Part shown: positions 25,725 through 34,657 of the stretch, piece after piece
How the letters are laid out: each line of letters opens with the position of its first letter
How positions within the stretch are numbered: the first letter of the stretch is position 1
Source of the DNA: UBA4636 sp963650915
Lineage (GTDB): Bacteria; Bacillota; Clostridia; Christensenellales; Borkfalkiaceae
NCBI GenBank assembly: GCA_963650915.1
Contig: CAVJMJ010000017.1
Location: 1 to 52,010 of the forward strand
Reading direction: 5' to 3'
DNA: 52,010 bases
Made by a program: the position numbers and the translations under genes
The notes under the pieces: generated by a model
The model's input: only the letters and a program-made list of their open reading frames with translations
The model's database searches: none
Told to the model about the DNA's origin: nothing

Positions 25725-27096
25725 ATTTTTATCGCTTATAGCAATCGTTCTCGCTTCGGCGTTGCTTTTTACAGGTTGCGGTTTTTCGTCCTGGCAGGAC
25801 GAGGAAACGACGAAGAACATAAAAGAAATCAAGCGCGTTTCCGATAACGACGGTAAAGTGTATCTCGAAATCACTTATACCGACGGTTCCGATTCCGACA
25901 GATTTTTGATTCCCGAAGGCGTTTCCATAATGAGTGCCGACGCCGAATATAACAGTACGGAAAGAAAAACCACCGTTACCATCAAATATTCGGACGGAAG
26001 CAAACCATTTGTTTTCGATATCCCCGACGGTGTCGACGGAGCGGCTGTAAATGCGGTTCAGGTCATAGAAAAAAACGGCATGCGTTATCTTTCCTTCAAA
26101 TACGTCGATGCGGACGGCAACGAACTTCAAAGTTGGGACGTAAACATTAGCGAGTTTAAAGGCGACGACGGCGCAACTTGGCTTTTCGGAGAGGGAAGCC
26201 CGAACGGCGTTACCGCAGACGAAGAAAAGGGTATAGAGGGTAAAGCCGCCGTAACCGGTAAAACGGGGGACTTCTACCTCGATTCCTTAGATTACATCGT
26301 TTATATAATGAAATCGGACGGGACTTGGCAAAAAACGGGTAGCATAAAAGGTACCGGAATTTCGAGTATAAAGTCCTTTTACGACGACAAATCTATTAAC
26401 GGCGGATATGAAATAATTACGACGGATATCCAAACCGACGACGCCGGTAATCCCGTTTTAGACGACAAAGGTAATCCTAAGTACATTTCTTATAAAATTT
26501 ATTCTACCGCAGTCAATCAAATGGCAATAAGCTACAACCAAGAAACGGGTATGTACGAGTTCGTTTTGACTATAACCGACGTTATGGGTAATTCCGTTAC
26601 TCTCGGCGAAGGCGAGGACAAAATATCCGTTCAACGCCCCACGGCTTGGCTGTCCGGTTCATTAAGACCGGAAGATTCCGAAGATCTTGCTTCACAAGTA
26701 ACTTTTGACGGAGATTTTTATTACTGTCAAAAATATAATGAAATTTACACCAAACAGGACGGCGCATGGAAACTTTTGGTAAGGTTGAAAGCCGAAGAAG
26801 AGGAAACGTGCGAGATAACTTTCATTCCCGAAGGCGGAAAAATGTCCAACGACGTAAACAAATACCCCGGAACGCCTTCCTTTATGGCGGACGAATCGGT
26901 AGTGGTAACCTTAAAGAAGGGTAGTTGCTATACTTCCGTAGGTATTCCGATTCCCGAAAAAGACGGTTATGAATTCCTCGGTTGGTACAGAAAAAAAGAC
27001 GCCGATACCAAAGTTAACGGTGCCTTTACCGATATGGTTCCCGTGTACGAAGACATGACGCTGTACGCCCGTTGGAAAAAAACAGAACAAGCATAA
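25717..27096 (+). CDS. Lipoprotein with C-terminal InlB-type repeat (459 aa)
   Basis: Surface lipoprotein. Lipobox LFTGC places the lipid-carrying residue at Cys21. The start ATG at 25717 overlaps the previous gene by 8 bases and is preceded by GGAGGT. The middle is rich in repeated short beta units (YLEITYTDGSDSDRF; YLSFKYVDADGNELQSW). It includes a Gly-rich stretch (FKGDDGATWLFGEGSPNG) of the kind seen around collagen-like or phage-fibre repeats. The last ~90 residues form one Listeria-Bacteroides/InlB B-repeat: CEITFIPEGGKM, then GYEFLGWYRK and MTLYARW. It terminates the gene run that starts at 17147. Confidence 0.8.
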   Translation: MRKFLSLIAIVLASALLFTGCGFSSWQDEETTKNIKEIKRVSDNDGKVYLEITYTDGSDSDRFLIPEGVSIMSADAEYNSTERKTTVTIKYSDGSKPFVFDIPDGVDGAAVNAVQVIEKNGMRYLSFKYVDADGNELQSWDVNISEFKGDDGATWLFGEGSPNGVTADEEKGIEGKAAVTGKTGDFYLDSLDYIVYIMKSDGTWQKTGSIKGTGISSIKSFYDDKSINGGYEIITTDIQTDDAGNPVLDDKGNPKYISYKIYSTAVNQMAISYNQETGMYEFVLTITDVMGNSVTLGEGEDKISVQRPTAWLSGSLRPEDSEDLASQVTFDGDFYYCQKYNEIYTKQDGAWKLLVRLKAEEEETCEITFIPEGGKMSNDVNKYPGTPSFMADESVVVTLKKGSCYTSVGIPIPEKDGYEFLGWYRKKDADTKVNGAFTDMVPVYEDMTLYARWKKTEQA

Positions 27097-27100
27097 TATA

Positions 27101-27190
27101 AAACGGTAAAGCAATTTAAAAATTGTTTTACCGTTACAAAAATATAAAAAAGCGTCTTGCTTTTACGTTGAAAAGAGGACGCTTTTTTTG
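27101..27190. terminator. Double terminator between convergent operons
   Basis: A long inverted repeat (arms AACGGTAAA/TTTACCGTT plus inner AATTT/AAATT) covers 27103-27136. A second hairpin, arms AAAAAAGCGTC/GACGCTTTTTT, covers 27146-27188. The second has a T run on both strands, so it can stop transcription from the lipoprotein operon and from the minus-strand Mrr-like gene. The rest of the gap to 27432 is AT-rich and holds no gene I can see. Confidence 0.8.
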
Positions 27191-27432
27191 TGTGCCGAAT
27201 TTTTAAATATATCGAATAACGGGCTTATAGAGGCACTTTTTAATAATAAATTTATAGTTTTGCAAAAAGAACGGGTTAAAAAATTATAAAAAACATACCG
27301 AAAATTTTAAAGAATACTTAAAATTTTTCGACAAAAACGGTTGATACCGAAAACTAAATTTTAAAACACAAAACGCCGAAAGAATAAGACTTTAAATTCA
27401 AACGGCTATAATTTTTAAAGCTGTACGGGCTA

Positions 27433-28398
27433 TTAGCCGTTTTGTTCTTTATTAAAGTTGTAACCGCAAGATTTGGCAATTTTACAAAGGGCGTTGCCGT
27501 CGAGCAAAACGAAATATTTGCTTTTATAAGAATTAACGAATTTTATCGTGTCTTTATGGTATTTTGCGTTGGTGATAAATACCCCTCTAAGTGCGGTGGG
27601 GTGGGCGGCTAAAACGCCTACGAACTCTCTTATTTCGCATAACGGTACGTATTTATCCTTTTTAGAGAGATGTTTTACCTGCAAAATAACGGTGTTTTTT
27701 ACGCCGAACAAGTCCTCGTATTCCACTATTCCGTCGATGCCGTTGTCGTTTGGCCCGTCGGTGTTTTCCGCAACTACGTTTTTATAGCCGTTTACGGTAA
27801 ACCATTTTTGCAAAAGCGCAACCGAGCGGTCGACGAGTTCTTCGTCCGACAAAGCGTCGAAAACTTTTTTATTATCTATCGCGATTTCTTGTTTTTTAGG
27901 AACGAACAGCGACAACGTTCCGTTTTTTTCTTCTATTTTTCCCGCCTTTTTAAGTTCGGAAATAATTCTCCCGGTGTCGCAACGGGCGACTTGCACGGTA
28001 ACGCCGTCTTTTTGGACTATGACCGAACTCACTTCGGATAATAGTTTCGGTCGTTTATAGGCTTTTTTTGCAAGGGTAGACAGCACTATTTTTTCTATTC
28101 TGTTGTCGCGTTTTACGCTTTCTACGGCGACCTCGGGCTTTTCTTCCTTTATTTTTTGCAAAACTTTATTTTCGTCTTGCAAAATATATTCGCTTGAAAT
28201 AAGCAAATCCAAAGCGTTGCCGAAACGGCATTTTGAAGCGTTGAATACCCCGCCGGGACTTTTGTCGGACAATTCCTTTTTAGATAGGTGCAAAGACTCT
28301 ATGCACCTGTCTATCAAAAGTTTACGCGGTACGTATTTTTTGTTGAAGTTAAGCATTATTATTTCTTTTGCTTCTTCTATAGAAATCAATTTATCCAT
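27433..28398 (-). CDS. Mrr-like restriction endonuclease-fold protein (321 aa)
   Basis: Probable PD-(D/E)xK nuclease of the Mrr (type IV restriction) group. The C-terminal domain has GIDG at about 219 followed by ILQVKHL at about 239-245, the D...QxK form typical of Mrr. Just before it are the helix and loop ELVDRSVALLQKWFTVNGYKNV. The tail (about 260-310) has the usual VFITNAKY segment. The N-terminal ~170 residues look like two winged-helix type DNA-binding domains. ATG at 28398 lies one base after the stop of the upstream GH3 gene, so it must be translated from the same message. That pairing is odd. It may cut modified foreign DNA. Confidence 0.75.
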   Translation of the reverse strand: MDKLISIEEAKEIIMLNFNKKYVPRKLLIDRCIESLHLSKKELSDKSPGGVFNASKCRFGNALDLLISSEYILQDENKVLQKIKEEKPEVAVESVKRDNRIEKIVLSTLAKKAYKRPKLLSEVSSVIVQKDGVTVQVARCDTGRIISELKKAGKIEEKNGTLSLFVPKKQEIAIDNKKVFDALSDEELVDRSVALLQKWFTVNGYKNVVAENTDGPNDNGIDGIVEYEDLFGVKNTVILQVKHLSKKDKYVPLCEIREFVGVLAAHPTALRGVFITNAKYHKDTIKFVNSYKSKYFVLLDGNALCKIAKSCGYNFNKEQNG

Positions 28399-28399
28399 A

Positions 28400-30760
28400 C
28401 TATTTTTTAATTATTTTAGACAGTCCTTTAAAGAAACGTCCGTTGCAAATGTCCAAAAAACCTTCCGTTTGGCGCATGTTGAAGTTTAAAAAACTTATTA
28501 CCGTTCTTACGGGCGCGTCTGCGGGAAGATAAACGTTATAAGCTTTTTTAGGTGGTAACTTTTGGGCTTTTTTAAGCTTTTTCGCAAAATATTTGCCGAT
28601 CAATCTCGGGATAAAACCTTTTACGTAAACGAAATCCGCCATGGTGGTGTTCATATCCGCCGTTATGCGGTTCTTTTTGTAAAAAAGGTAATTTTCGATT
28701 TGGACTTTTTCGCCGTAAAGCCTTTCAAACTCCTCTTTTTGCACATCTTTTACGAAACCCGAATAATAGGAGGGTAGGTCGTCACGACGCAGTTGTTGCT
28801 TTGCCGTGCCCGATATAAGCAGGGAAACCGAAAGCCTTACGTCATCGGAGGACGCCGCAACGTAAATTTTATAATTGCCCGCCTCTTGCTCGAATTTTTC
28901 GGTACTCGGATTAAAATATCTGAAAGTATATTCGTCAAACGGTACGGTAACCGTCTTTTTTTCGCCCGCTTTCAAAAATACTTTTATAAAGCCTTTTAGT
29001 TCTTTTATCGGTCTGTAAATAATGCTTTCGGGCTTGCTTACGTAAATTTGACAAATTTCGGCACCGTCGGTATCGCCCACGTTTTTAACGGTAAAAGTCA
29101 CACCTTTTTTGTCGGCTTCCGCCTTGGAATATTCGAATTTGGTGTAACTTAACCCGTAGCCGAAGGGGTATAAAACGGGGGTTTTCGTCTTTTCGTAGTA
29201 CCTGTAACCCACAAAAATGCTTTCGGCGTATTCCGAAGTAAATTTATCGCCGAAATGATTTTTGCTCGGTACGTCGTCGTATGACAAGGGGAAGGTTTCG
29301 GTAAGTTTCCCGGAAGGGTTTACCGCACCCGCTAAAACTTCAGCAATAGATACGGGGGCTTTTTCGCCCGCATAAGGACAATAAAGTAAGGCGTTACAGT
29401 CGTTTAACGGCGATAAATCGACCGCCGAACCGCTTATAATTACCGCCACGACTTTCTTAAAACGGCTTCTAATCGACTTATAGGCGGATATTTGCTCGTC
29501 GGGAAGGCTAAGCGTTGATCTGTCTCGCCCTTCCGATTCGTAATAATCGGCATACCCTAAAAAGAATACCGCTATCTCGTCTTCTTCGGGGGTATATAAT
29601 GGCGTTTTGTCGTGCTTTTTTCTCGATAAAAAATTGGTCGGGAAGGTATTTTTGACGTTTAAATCGAAATCGTTTATTTTGTCTATAAGGTTTTCCTTTT
29701 TATACGGAGTAACTCTCGACGAACCACCGCCCTGAATTACCGTGTCGAAAAGCAAATCTCCTATAAAAGTAATCGGATCGAAGGTGTTTAACGGAAGGGT
29801 TCCGTCGTTTTTCAAAAGGACTATCGATTCTTCGGCTGCTTTTTTTGCCACCTGAAGATTATAAGTATATTCAACGCCGTGTTCGCCGGCTTTACCCTGA
29901 ACGCTTGCCTTTTTTTGTAAGGTTATTATCCTTTCGACGGCGTCGTCGAGTGCCTTTGAATCGACCTTTCCGTCTTTTGCGTCGACACGAAGTTTTTCCT
30001 CAAAGTAGTCGGAGTGGGGCATGCATAAGTCGGAACCTGCGTTTACGGAAGCGGTTACGTCGTTACAACCGCCCCAATCGGAAACGACTACGCCCGAAAA
30101 ACCCCAATTATCCCTTAAAATATCTTGAAGCAACTTCTTGTTTTCGTTGGCGTAAACGCCGTTTATGCGGTTATAGGAGGTCATCAGCATTTCGGGTTTT
30201 GCTTCTTTTACCGCTATTTCGAAGGGGGTAAGATAAATTTCGTTGAGAGCCCTTTCGTCGACTACGGCGTTTACAGTCATGCGTCGGTATTCTTGGTTGT
30301 TTACGGCAAAATGCTTGACGCAAGCCGCCGTTCCGTTTTTTTGTATACCGCATATCATCGAAGAAGCAAGTTTGCCGGATAGAAAAGGATCTTCGGAGTA
30401 GTATTCGAAGTTTCTTCCGCACAGCGGATTTCTTTTTATATTTATCCCGGGGCCCAAAACGACGTCGACTTTATTAAACGCCGCTTCCTCGCCGACGGCT
30501 TCGCCGACTTCTTTTAAAAGTTCGCGATTCCAAGTCGACGCAAGTGCGACGGCGGTGGGGTAACACACGGCTTTTTTGCCTATTCCGAGTTGAATTTTGT
30601 CGGGATTTTCTTCTATTCTTAATCCGTGCGGACCGTCCGAAAGGGTTACGGACTCGATATCGAGATATTCTACACCGTAAGTATTCCATTTATCTTTACC
30701 GTTTACGATTTTTATTTTTTCTTCGTTACTTAGTTTTGAAAGGGTTTCTTTTACGTCCAT
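28400..30760 (-). CDS. Glycoside hydrolase family 3 beta-glycosidase (786 aa)
   Basis: Cytoplasmic retaining beta-glucosidase or related enzyme acting on oligosaccharides; no signal peptide is seen. Family 3 landmarks in order: TLSDGPHGLRIE (about 38), the GPGINIKRNPLCGRNFEYYSEDP loop (about 102-125), KHFAVNNQE (about 152), and the nucleophile Asp in GVVVSDWGG (about 227). The second (alpha/beta sandwich) domain carries QGGGSSRVTP and later GYADYYESEGRDRS. A fibronectin-III-like domain follows at about 560-640, and ~130 extra C-terminal residues rich in Lys/Phe close the protein. Substrate cannot be named. Expression probably comes from the promoter at 30790-30818. Confidence 0.93.
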   Translation of the reverse strand: MDVKETLSKLSNEEKIKIVNGKDKWNTYGVEYLDIESVTLSDGPHGLRIEENPDKIQLGIGKKAVCYPTAVALASTWNRELLKEVGEAVGEEAAFNKVDVVLGPGINIKRNPLCGRNFEYYSEDPFLSGKLASSMICGIQKNGTAACVKHFAVNNQEYRRMTVNAVVDERALNEIYLTPFEIAVKEAKPEMLMTSYNRINGVYANENKKLLQDILRDNWGFSGVVVSDWGGCNDVTASVNAGSDLCMPHSDYFEEKLRVDAKDGKVDSKALDDAVERIITLQKKASVQGKAGEHGVEYTYNLQVAKKAAEESIVLLKNDGTLPLNTFDPITFIGDLLFDTVIQGGGSSRVTPYKKENLIDKINDFDLNVKNTFPTNFLSRKKHDKTPLYTPEEDEIAVFFLGYADYYESEGRDRSTLSLPDEQISAYKSIRSRFKKVVAVIISGSAVDLSPLNDCNALLYCPYAGEKAPVSIAEVLAGAVNPSGKLTETFPLSYDDVPSKNHFGDKFTSEYAESIFVGYRYYEKTKTPVLYPFGYGLSYTKFEYSKAEADKKGVTFTVKNVGDTDGAEICQIYVSKPESIIYRPIKELKGFIKVFLKAGEKKTVTVPFDEYTFRYFNPSTEKFEQEAGNYKIYVAASSDDVRLSVSLLISGTAKQQLRRDDLPSYYSGFVKDVQKEEFERLYGEKVQIENYLFYKKNRITADMNTTMADFVYVKGFIPRLIGKYFAKKLKKAQKLPPKKAYNVYLPADAPVRTVISFLNFNMRQTEGFLDICNGRFFKGLSKIIKK

Positions 30761-30789
30761 AATTTTACGCCCGCAATATTACTTATTAT

Positions 30790-30818
30790 ATTGTAACACA
30801 AATTTAAAAGGTTTTCAA
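30790..30818 (-). promoter_or_regulatory. Sigma-A promoter of the GH3-Mrr operon
   Basis: Read on the minus strand: TTGAAA (30818-30813), a 17-base spacer, then TACAAT (30795-30790). It lies about 30 bases before the GH3 start. The intergenic gap also carries the opposite-facing promoter at 30908-30936. Confidence 0.6.
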
Positions 30819-30907
30819 GGCGATAAATGATTTTTGAGGGGAAAGCAAGGGAATTTTATAAAAATACTTTAAAAATCGTCAACATGCGCGCTTTTTTGTT
30901 TTTACCG

Positions 30908-30936
30908 TTGACAAACGCCTTCGATTGTCCTATAAT
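30908..30936 (+). promoter_or_regulatory. Full-consensus sigma-A promoter
   Basis: TTGACA (30908-30913), exactly 17 bases, then TATAAT (30931-30936). Every consensus base is matched. It lies 33 bases before the 85-codon FakA-type gene, so constitutive high-level transcription is expected unless repressed. Confidence 0.85.
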
Positions 30937-30969
30937 AAGAACACTCAATAATTAATATCGGAGGCAATC

Positions 30970-31227
30970 ATGGAAGAAACCGAATACAGATACGATACTC
31001 AACTTTTAATAGAAGGTAACGACCTCGACGAAGAAAAAATCAAAGAATACTTTGAAAAAAACTTTAACGGCGATTGTCTGCTCGTCGTCGGCGACAGCGA
31101 CCTTATCAAAATACATTTTCACACCAACGAACCTTGGGACGTTTTAAAATATTGCGCTTCCATAGGCGAAATTTACGATATCGTTATCGAAGATATGGTA
31201 AGACAGAGTTTCGGTCTTGACGGCTAA
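30970..31227 (+). CDS. Stand-alone FakA (DAK-like) associated domain protein (85 aa)
   Basis: Small cytoplasmic protein matching the mid/C-terminal segment of fatty acid kinase FakA (YloV). It shows YDTQLLIEG, then CLLVVGDSDLIKIHFHTNEP, then GEIYDIVIEDMVRQ, in the order and spacing used in FakA after its DAK-type kinase domain. The kinase domain itself is absent. GGAGG precedes the ATG at 30970. The strong promoter upstream and the clean start argue against a broken fragment. It might modulate a full FakA or bind its partner FakB; this is inference. Confidence 0.75.
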   Translation: MEETEYRYDTQLLIEGNDLDEEKIKEYFEKNFNGDCLLVVGDSDLIKIHFHTNEPWDVLKYCASIGEIYDIVIEDMVRQSFGLDG

Positions 31228-31248
31228 ATCCAAAGCGTAATTGAAATT

Positions 31249-31950
31249 ATGAATTTAAATTTTTCTCTCGTATTATGCCTTATATTTTCGGGTGCCTGCC
31301 TCGTAATAAACAGACCGTTTTTGGAGGCTTCCGAAAAGAAACAAAATATACGGGCGTTGTGGCTTAAACTTTCGGCGTCGCTATGCTTTATGGCGATAAC
31401 GGTAATTTCTCTGTTTACCGAAAACGTCGGGTACGACCGCTTTTGGCTCGTGGTAACCCTCGGTTTGCTTTTCGGTATGTTGGGCGACGTTTTGCTCGCT
31501 TTCAGACATATTTTCGAAAAGCATTACGAATTGTGTTTTACCGTCGGGGCGATATCATTTGTGTTGGAACATCTTTTATTTATAGGTTACTTCGTTTACG
31601 TGAACGAAAACATCGTTCCCATAGCGACTTTGTTCTTTATCATAAGTTTTGCGACGGCTACCTTCGTTCTCGCAAAAACGAGGGTGAACGGCGGAAGACT
31701 GCAAATCGGGCTATACGTGTATATAGCGATAGTTTGTCTTATGAGCGCGACTGCCGTTGCGACCGCCATAAAAACGCCCTCCGTCGGAAGTTTGATGTTT
31801 GCCTTGGGTAGCGTATGCTTCGTGGCAAGCGATACCACCATTTGCGTATATAACTTTTCCAAGTATAAAGAGTTCAAGTGGATGATACTTTTGCATTATT
31901 TATATTATCCCGCACAACTTCTTATAGCGTTGTCGGTCATTTTTATGTAG
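31249..31950 (+). CDS. YhhN/TMEM86-family membrane protein, lysoplasmalogenase-like (233 aa)
   Basis: Eight-helix membrane protein of the YhhN family, whose characterised members hydrolyse the vinyl-ether bond of lysoplasmalogens. Family marks: LLFGMLGDVLLAF (about 75-87), LGSVCFVASDTTICVYNF (about 185-202) with its conserved Asp residues, and a C-terminal HYLYYPAQLLIALS helix. Start ATG at 31249 is 21 bases after the preceding stop with no clear Shine-Dalgarno, so coupling to the 85-codon gene is likely. Plasmalogens occur in anaerobic Clostridia, which fits the host. Confidence 0.8.
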   Translation: MNLNFSLVLCLIFSGACLVINRPFLEASEKKQNIRALWLKLSASLCFMAITVISLFTENVGYDRFWLVVTLGLLFGMLGDVLLAFRHIFEKHYELCFTVGAISFVLEHLLFIGYFVYVNENIVPIATLFFIISFATATFVLAKTRVNGGRLQIGLYVYIAIVCLMSATAVATAIKTPSVGSLMFALGSVCFVASDTTICVYNFSKYKEFKWMILLHYLYYPAQLLIALSVIFM

Positions 31951-31977
31951 TTACTTATCTTAATTAAAGCAAAAATT

Positions 31978-32012
31978 AAGGCAACCGCCGTGTAACGGGC
32001 GATTGCCTTTTT
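31978..32012. terminator. Rho-independent terminator
   Basis: Arms AAGGCAA and TTGCCTTTTT with an inner CGCC/GGCG pairing; T run at 32008-32012. On the minus strand a TTAATTTTT run follows, so it may serve both convergent genes. Confidence 0.75.
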
Positions 32013-32020
32013 GCTTGTTT

Positions 32021-32130
32021 ATTTTTTGTACTGTACTTTTGTACTTTGCTTTTGCACTTTGCTTTTTTGTACTTTGCTTTTGTACTTTACTTTTGTAATG
32101 TGGTTTTGTTAATTTGTTTTTGTTTACTTT
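32021..32130. repeat. Degenerate 13-base tandem repeat
   Basis: CTTTTGTACTTTG and close variants follow each other about six times from 32031 to 32096, then decay into T/G-rich sequence. It lies between a terminator and the end of the minus-strand propeller gene. No gene is seen. Confidence 0.6.
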
Positions 32131-32160
32131 GTTTTGAGGTCGTATTTTGTTTTATAACGG

Positions 32161-34017
32161 CTATTGATAATCGTAATACAAATCGGCTTTGCCCTCAAAC
32201 AGAGTAAATGTTCTGATTTTTTCCGATTCCACTTTTCCGTCCGTAATTTTATAGGAAGATATCGTTGCATCGGAAAAGGTATAAAGATATTCGCCGATAA
32301 ATCTTGCACGCCTTATCGACAGTGCGGTTTTGCCGAAATTCGTGGTTTTTACTTTTTGACCGTTTATTTCGACGTAATTGATGTTGAATTTTTTATCTTG
32401 GTCTTTATAAAACTCCGAAACCACGCCTATGTTTTCAAGCCCGTCGTCCGTTATTTCAAAAACGTAAAGTGCCTGACTTTTTTGTAGCGAATCCGTATAA
32501 ACGTAACTCCAATCCGAGGTTACCGAAAAAGCAAATCTGTTTCCCGAAACCGCAATAACCCGAGGATCGTCTATGGCTTCGCAATAATAAACGTAAGGTA
32601 TGGTAAGTTCGTCTAACGGGGTAAGTCCGTCGCCTTTGGCGTCGTAAACGGCAATTTTCAGGGTAGAGATGCTTCCCTGAGAACCGTTGTTTGCATAACC
32701 TAACGTTAAAAGTTTATCGCCGACGGTCAGCATAAAGGTGGAAAAGCCGGGCATTTCCATAAAGCCCAAAGTTTTCATTTTGTAAGGATCGGTTACGTCG
32801 ATTTTAAACAGTGGGTCGATTTGTTTAAAGGTCGTTATATAGCAATAACGATTTTGCCCGTCTTCGCCGAAAGTTACCGACTTAACGTCTTCGTCGGGGG
32901 CAATTTTATCAAGCCTGTTGATGAGCGAAAACTTTTCGGAATCCAAGGCAATAACGGTCGTCCCGGTGCCGTCGGTTTTGGTTGCCGCAACGTAAATTAC
33001 GTCGCCGAAGTCTTTTATTGCCAGTCTGTCGTACAGCGTGTAGTTTACGAGGGTTACGCCGTCTATGATTTTTAGCGAGGAAGGCGACATCAAGAAACAA
33101 TAGGTCGTATAGTTTGCTTTGGGGTAACTATAATAACAACCTCCGCCTCTTTTTACCCTCGTATATTCAAGCACCTGAAAAATGGGGATAATCGAGGTTT
33201 GAGACATGTAAATATCCTGAAGTTCGGCTCCGTAGACGGCGTTTATCGTGCTTGAAACTTTTTCGCCCGATAAATCGAGTTTTAAAAATACGGTGGGCGA
33301 ATATTTGCCGGTAACTTTGGTAAGACCGGGAACGCTGTTTATATTTTCAAAAGTTTTGGGCGTGCCGTTTTCCGAGTAGGATATATAAGCCGAATCGCCA
33401 ATCGAGATTATGTCGCTATCGTCGTCGGAATAGTTGAAACTCCCGCCGTAGGAAAATGCAAGGTAGCATAAACCGCCGTCTGTATATAATCTCGACGATA
33501 TAAACCGACCGAAAAGCGAAAAGTCGTAAACGGCGTTTTCGGTTAAATCGACGGCTTGTTCCGAACTTTTGAAATTTTGAGGAAGGGAAATAATTTCAAG
33601 ATAAGTTTTGGAATAATTACCGTCGTTTCCCACGTACCCTCTATCGGAATATTTATCTAAACCGATATCCGTTTTTCTTCCGTAGATTAAAATAACGTTA
33701 TCGCCGTATACGTGCATTTCGAGGGGGATACTGCGCGACGACTGAAATTTATAGTAGGCTTTAAGTTCTGCATTTCCGTCTGTAAGGCGGTAAATCGTCA
33801 AACCGTCGCTTTGAAATTTATAAGCGTAGTCGTCGTAGGTTTTTACGATATCGCCTTCGTCTACGTTCTTTTCCTGCACGAGCGTTCCGCCCGTTCTGTC
33901 GTAAGAGATACCGCTCGAATCCTCGGAACCGCTATCGTTGGCGCAAGAAGCCATGAACAGAGCCGATACGGCTACCGTAAGCAAAAGTACGGTAATGAGA
34001 AACTTACTTTTTTTCAT
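32161..34017 (-). CDS. Lipoprotein with beta-propeller domain (618 aa)
   Basis: Extracytoplasmic lipoprotein. Lipobox FMASC sets the lipid residue at Cys25. The segment NVDEGDIVKTYDDYAYKFQSDGLTIYRL (about 51-79) is the diagnostic start of the secreted beta-propeller family (Pfam beta-propeller domain, often DUF-like). Blade-type repeats follow through the rest (for example DFGDVIYVAATKTDGTGTTVIAL; VGDKLLTLGYA). AAGGAGA precedes ATG at 34017, inside the end of the Lgt-like gene, with a 14-base overlap. No enzyme motif is seen; binding or regulatory display at the surface is likely. Confidence 0.82.
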   Translation of the reverse strand: MKKSKFLITVLLLTVAVSALFMASCANDSGSEDSSGISYDRTGGTLVQEKNVDEGDIVKTYDDYAYKFQSDGLTIYRLTDGNAELKAYYKFQSSRSIPLEMHVYGDNVILIYGRKTDIGLDKYSDRGYVGNDGNYSKTYLEIISLPQNFKSSEQAVDLTENAVYDFSLFGRFISSRLYTDGGLCYLAFSYGGSFNYSDDDSDIISIGDSAYISYSENGTPKTFENINSVPGLTKVTGKYSPTVFLKLDLSGEKVSSTINAVYGAELQDIYMSQTSIIPIFQVLEYTRVKRGGGCYYSYPKANYTTYCFLMSPSSLKIIDGVTLVNYTLYDRLAIKDFGDVIYVAATKTDGTGTTVIALDSEKFSLINRLDKIAPDEDVKSVTFGEDGQNRYCYITTFKQIDPLFKIDVTDPYKMKTLGFMEMPGFSTFMLTVGDKLLTLGYANNGSQGSISTLKIAVYDAKGDGLTPLDELTIPYVYYCEAIDDPRVIAVSGNRFAFSVTSDWSYVYTDSLQKSQALYVFEITDDGLENIGVVSEFYKDQDKKFNINYVEINGQKVKTTNFGKTALSIRRARFIGEYLYTFSDATISSYKITDGKVESEKIRTFTLFEGKADLYYDYQ

Positions 34018-34651
34018 TTTTTCGTCTCCTTTTATATATTATTATCGATATAGACAGTGCTATCACGATTAAGGCAAGGTATTGTACGACCGAAAACGGG
34101 CCAAATCTTTCGACTTCGTAAGCAAATTTGAAAAAGTCCGCAATAAATCGCCAAAGAGAATATACGGCGTAAAAAACCGACGGGTAAAGGTTTCGTTTTA
34201 TTACGTTATATACGAAAAATAACGCTAAAATTATCATTTCTATTTTTACGGCGTGAATGCTTCCGTCGCAACAACCTTCCGTTAAACAAGCAATTCTCGC
34301 AAGAAACATAGATAAGATTATCGAATTTAAAAAGGGCGATAAATCAAACGGAAGATTTAAGGCTTTTTGTAAAACGAAGAGAAAAACAGGGAAGGTTATA
34401 AATGCGTAAAAAATGCTGAAAACCGACCTATAGGCGTACTTTTCGTTTGAAAATGCTTTACTGACGGTAAGACAGACAAGAACCGACGAAATAATCGAAA
34501 GTACCCCCGAAATACAAAAAACCGTTAAATCGTACTTGAAATTTTTGTTTTTTATATCGGTTAAAATAAAGTATACAAGCCCCGTTACGAGGGATAAAAT
34601 TACTATAATGCAATATAGCGGTTGGTTTTTAAAAAGTTCTGCAACGTCCAT
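34004..34651 (-). CDS. Divergent prolipoprotein diacylglyceryl transferase (Lgt)-like membrane protein (215 aa)
   Basis: Seven-helix membrane protein related to Lgt, which adds diacylglycerol to lipobox cysteines. The match is ARIACLTEGCCDGS (about 116-129), corresponding to the Lgt R..C...GCC.G block. The end RFIADFFKFAYEVERFGPFSVVQYLALIV matches the RF.E..R...S..Q block. It is shorter than housekeeping Lgt (about 260-280 residues), and the N-terminal half is poorly conserved, so full activity is doubtful. It lies between two lipoprotein genes, overlapping one by 14 bases and 6 bases from the other, which suggests a dedicated role in maturing them. Confidence 0.65.
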   Translation of the reverse strand: MDVAELFKNQPLYCIIVILSLVTGLVYFILTDIKNKNFKYDLTVFCISGVLSIISSVLVCLTVSKAFSNEKYAYRSVFSIFYAFITFPVFLFVLQKALNLPFDLSPFLNSIILSMFLARIACLTEGCCDGSIHAVKIEMIILALFFVYNVIKRNLYPSVFYAVYSLWRFIADFFKFAYEVERFGPFSVVQYLALIVIALSISIIIYKRRRKNEKK

Positions 34652-34657
34652 ATTTAA

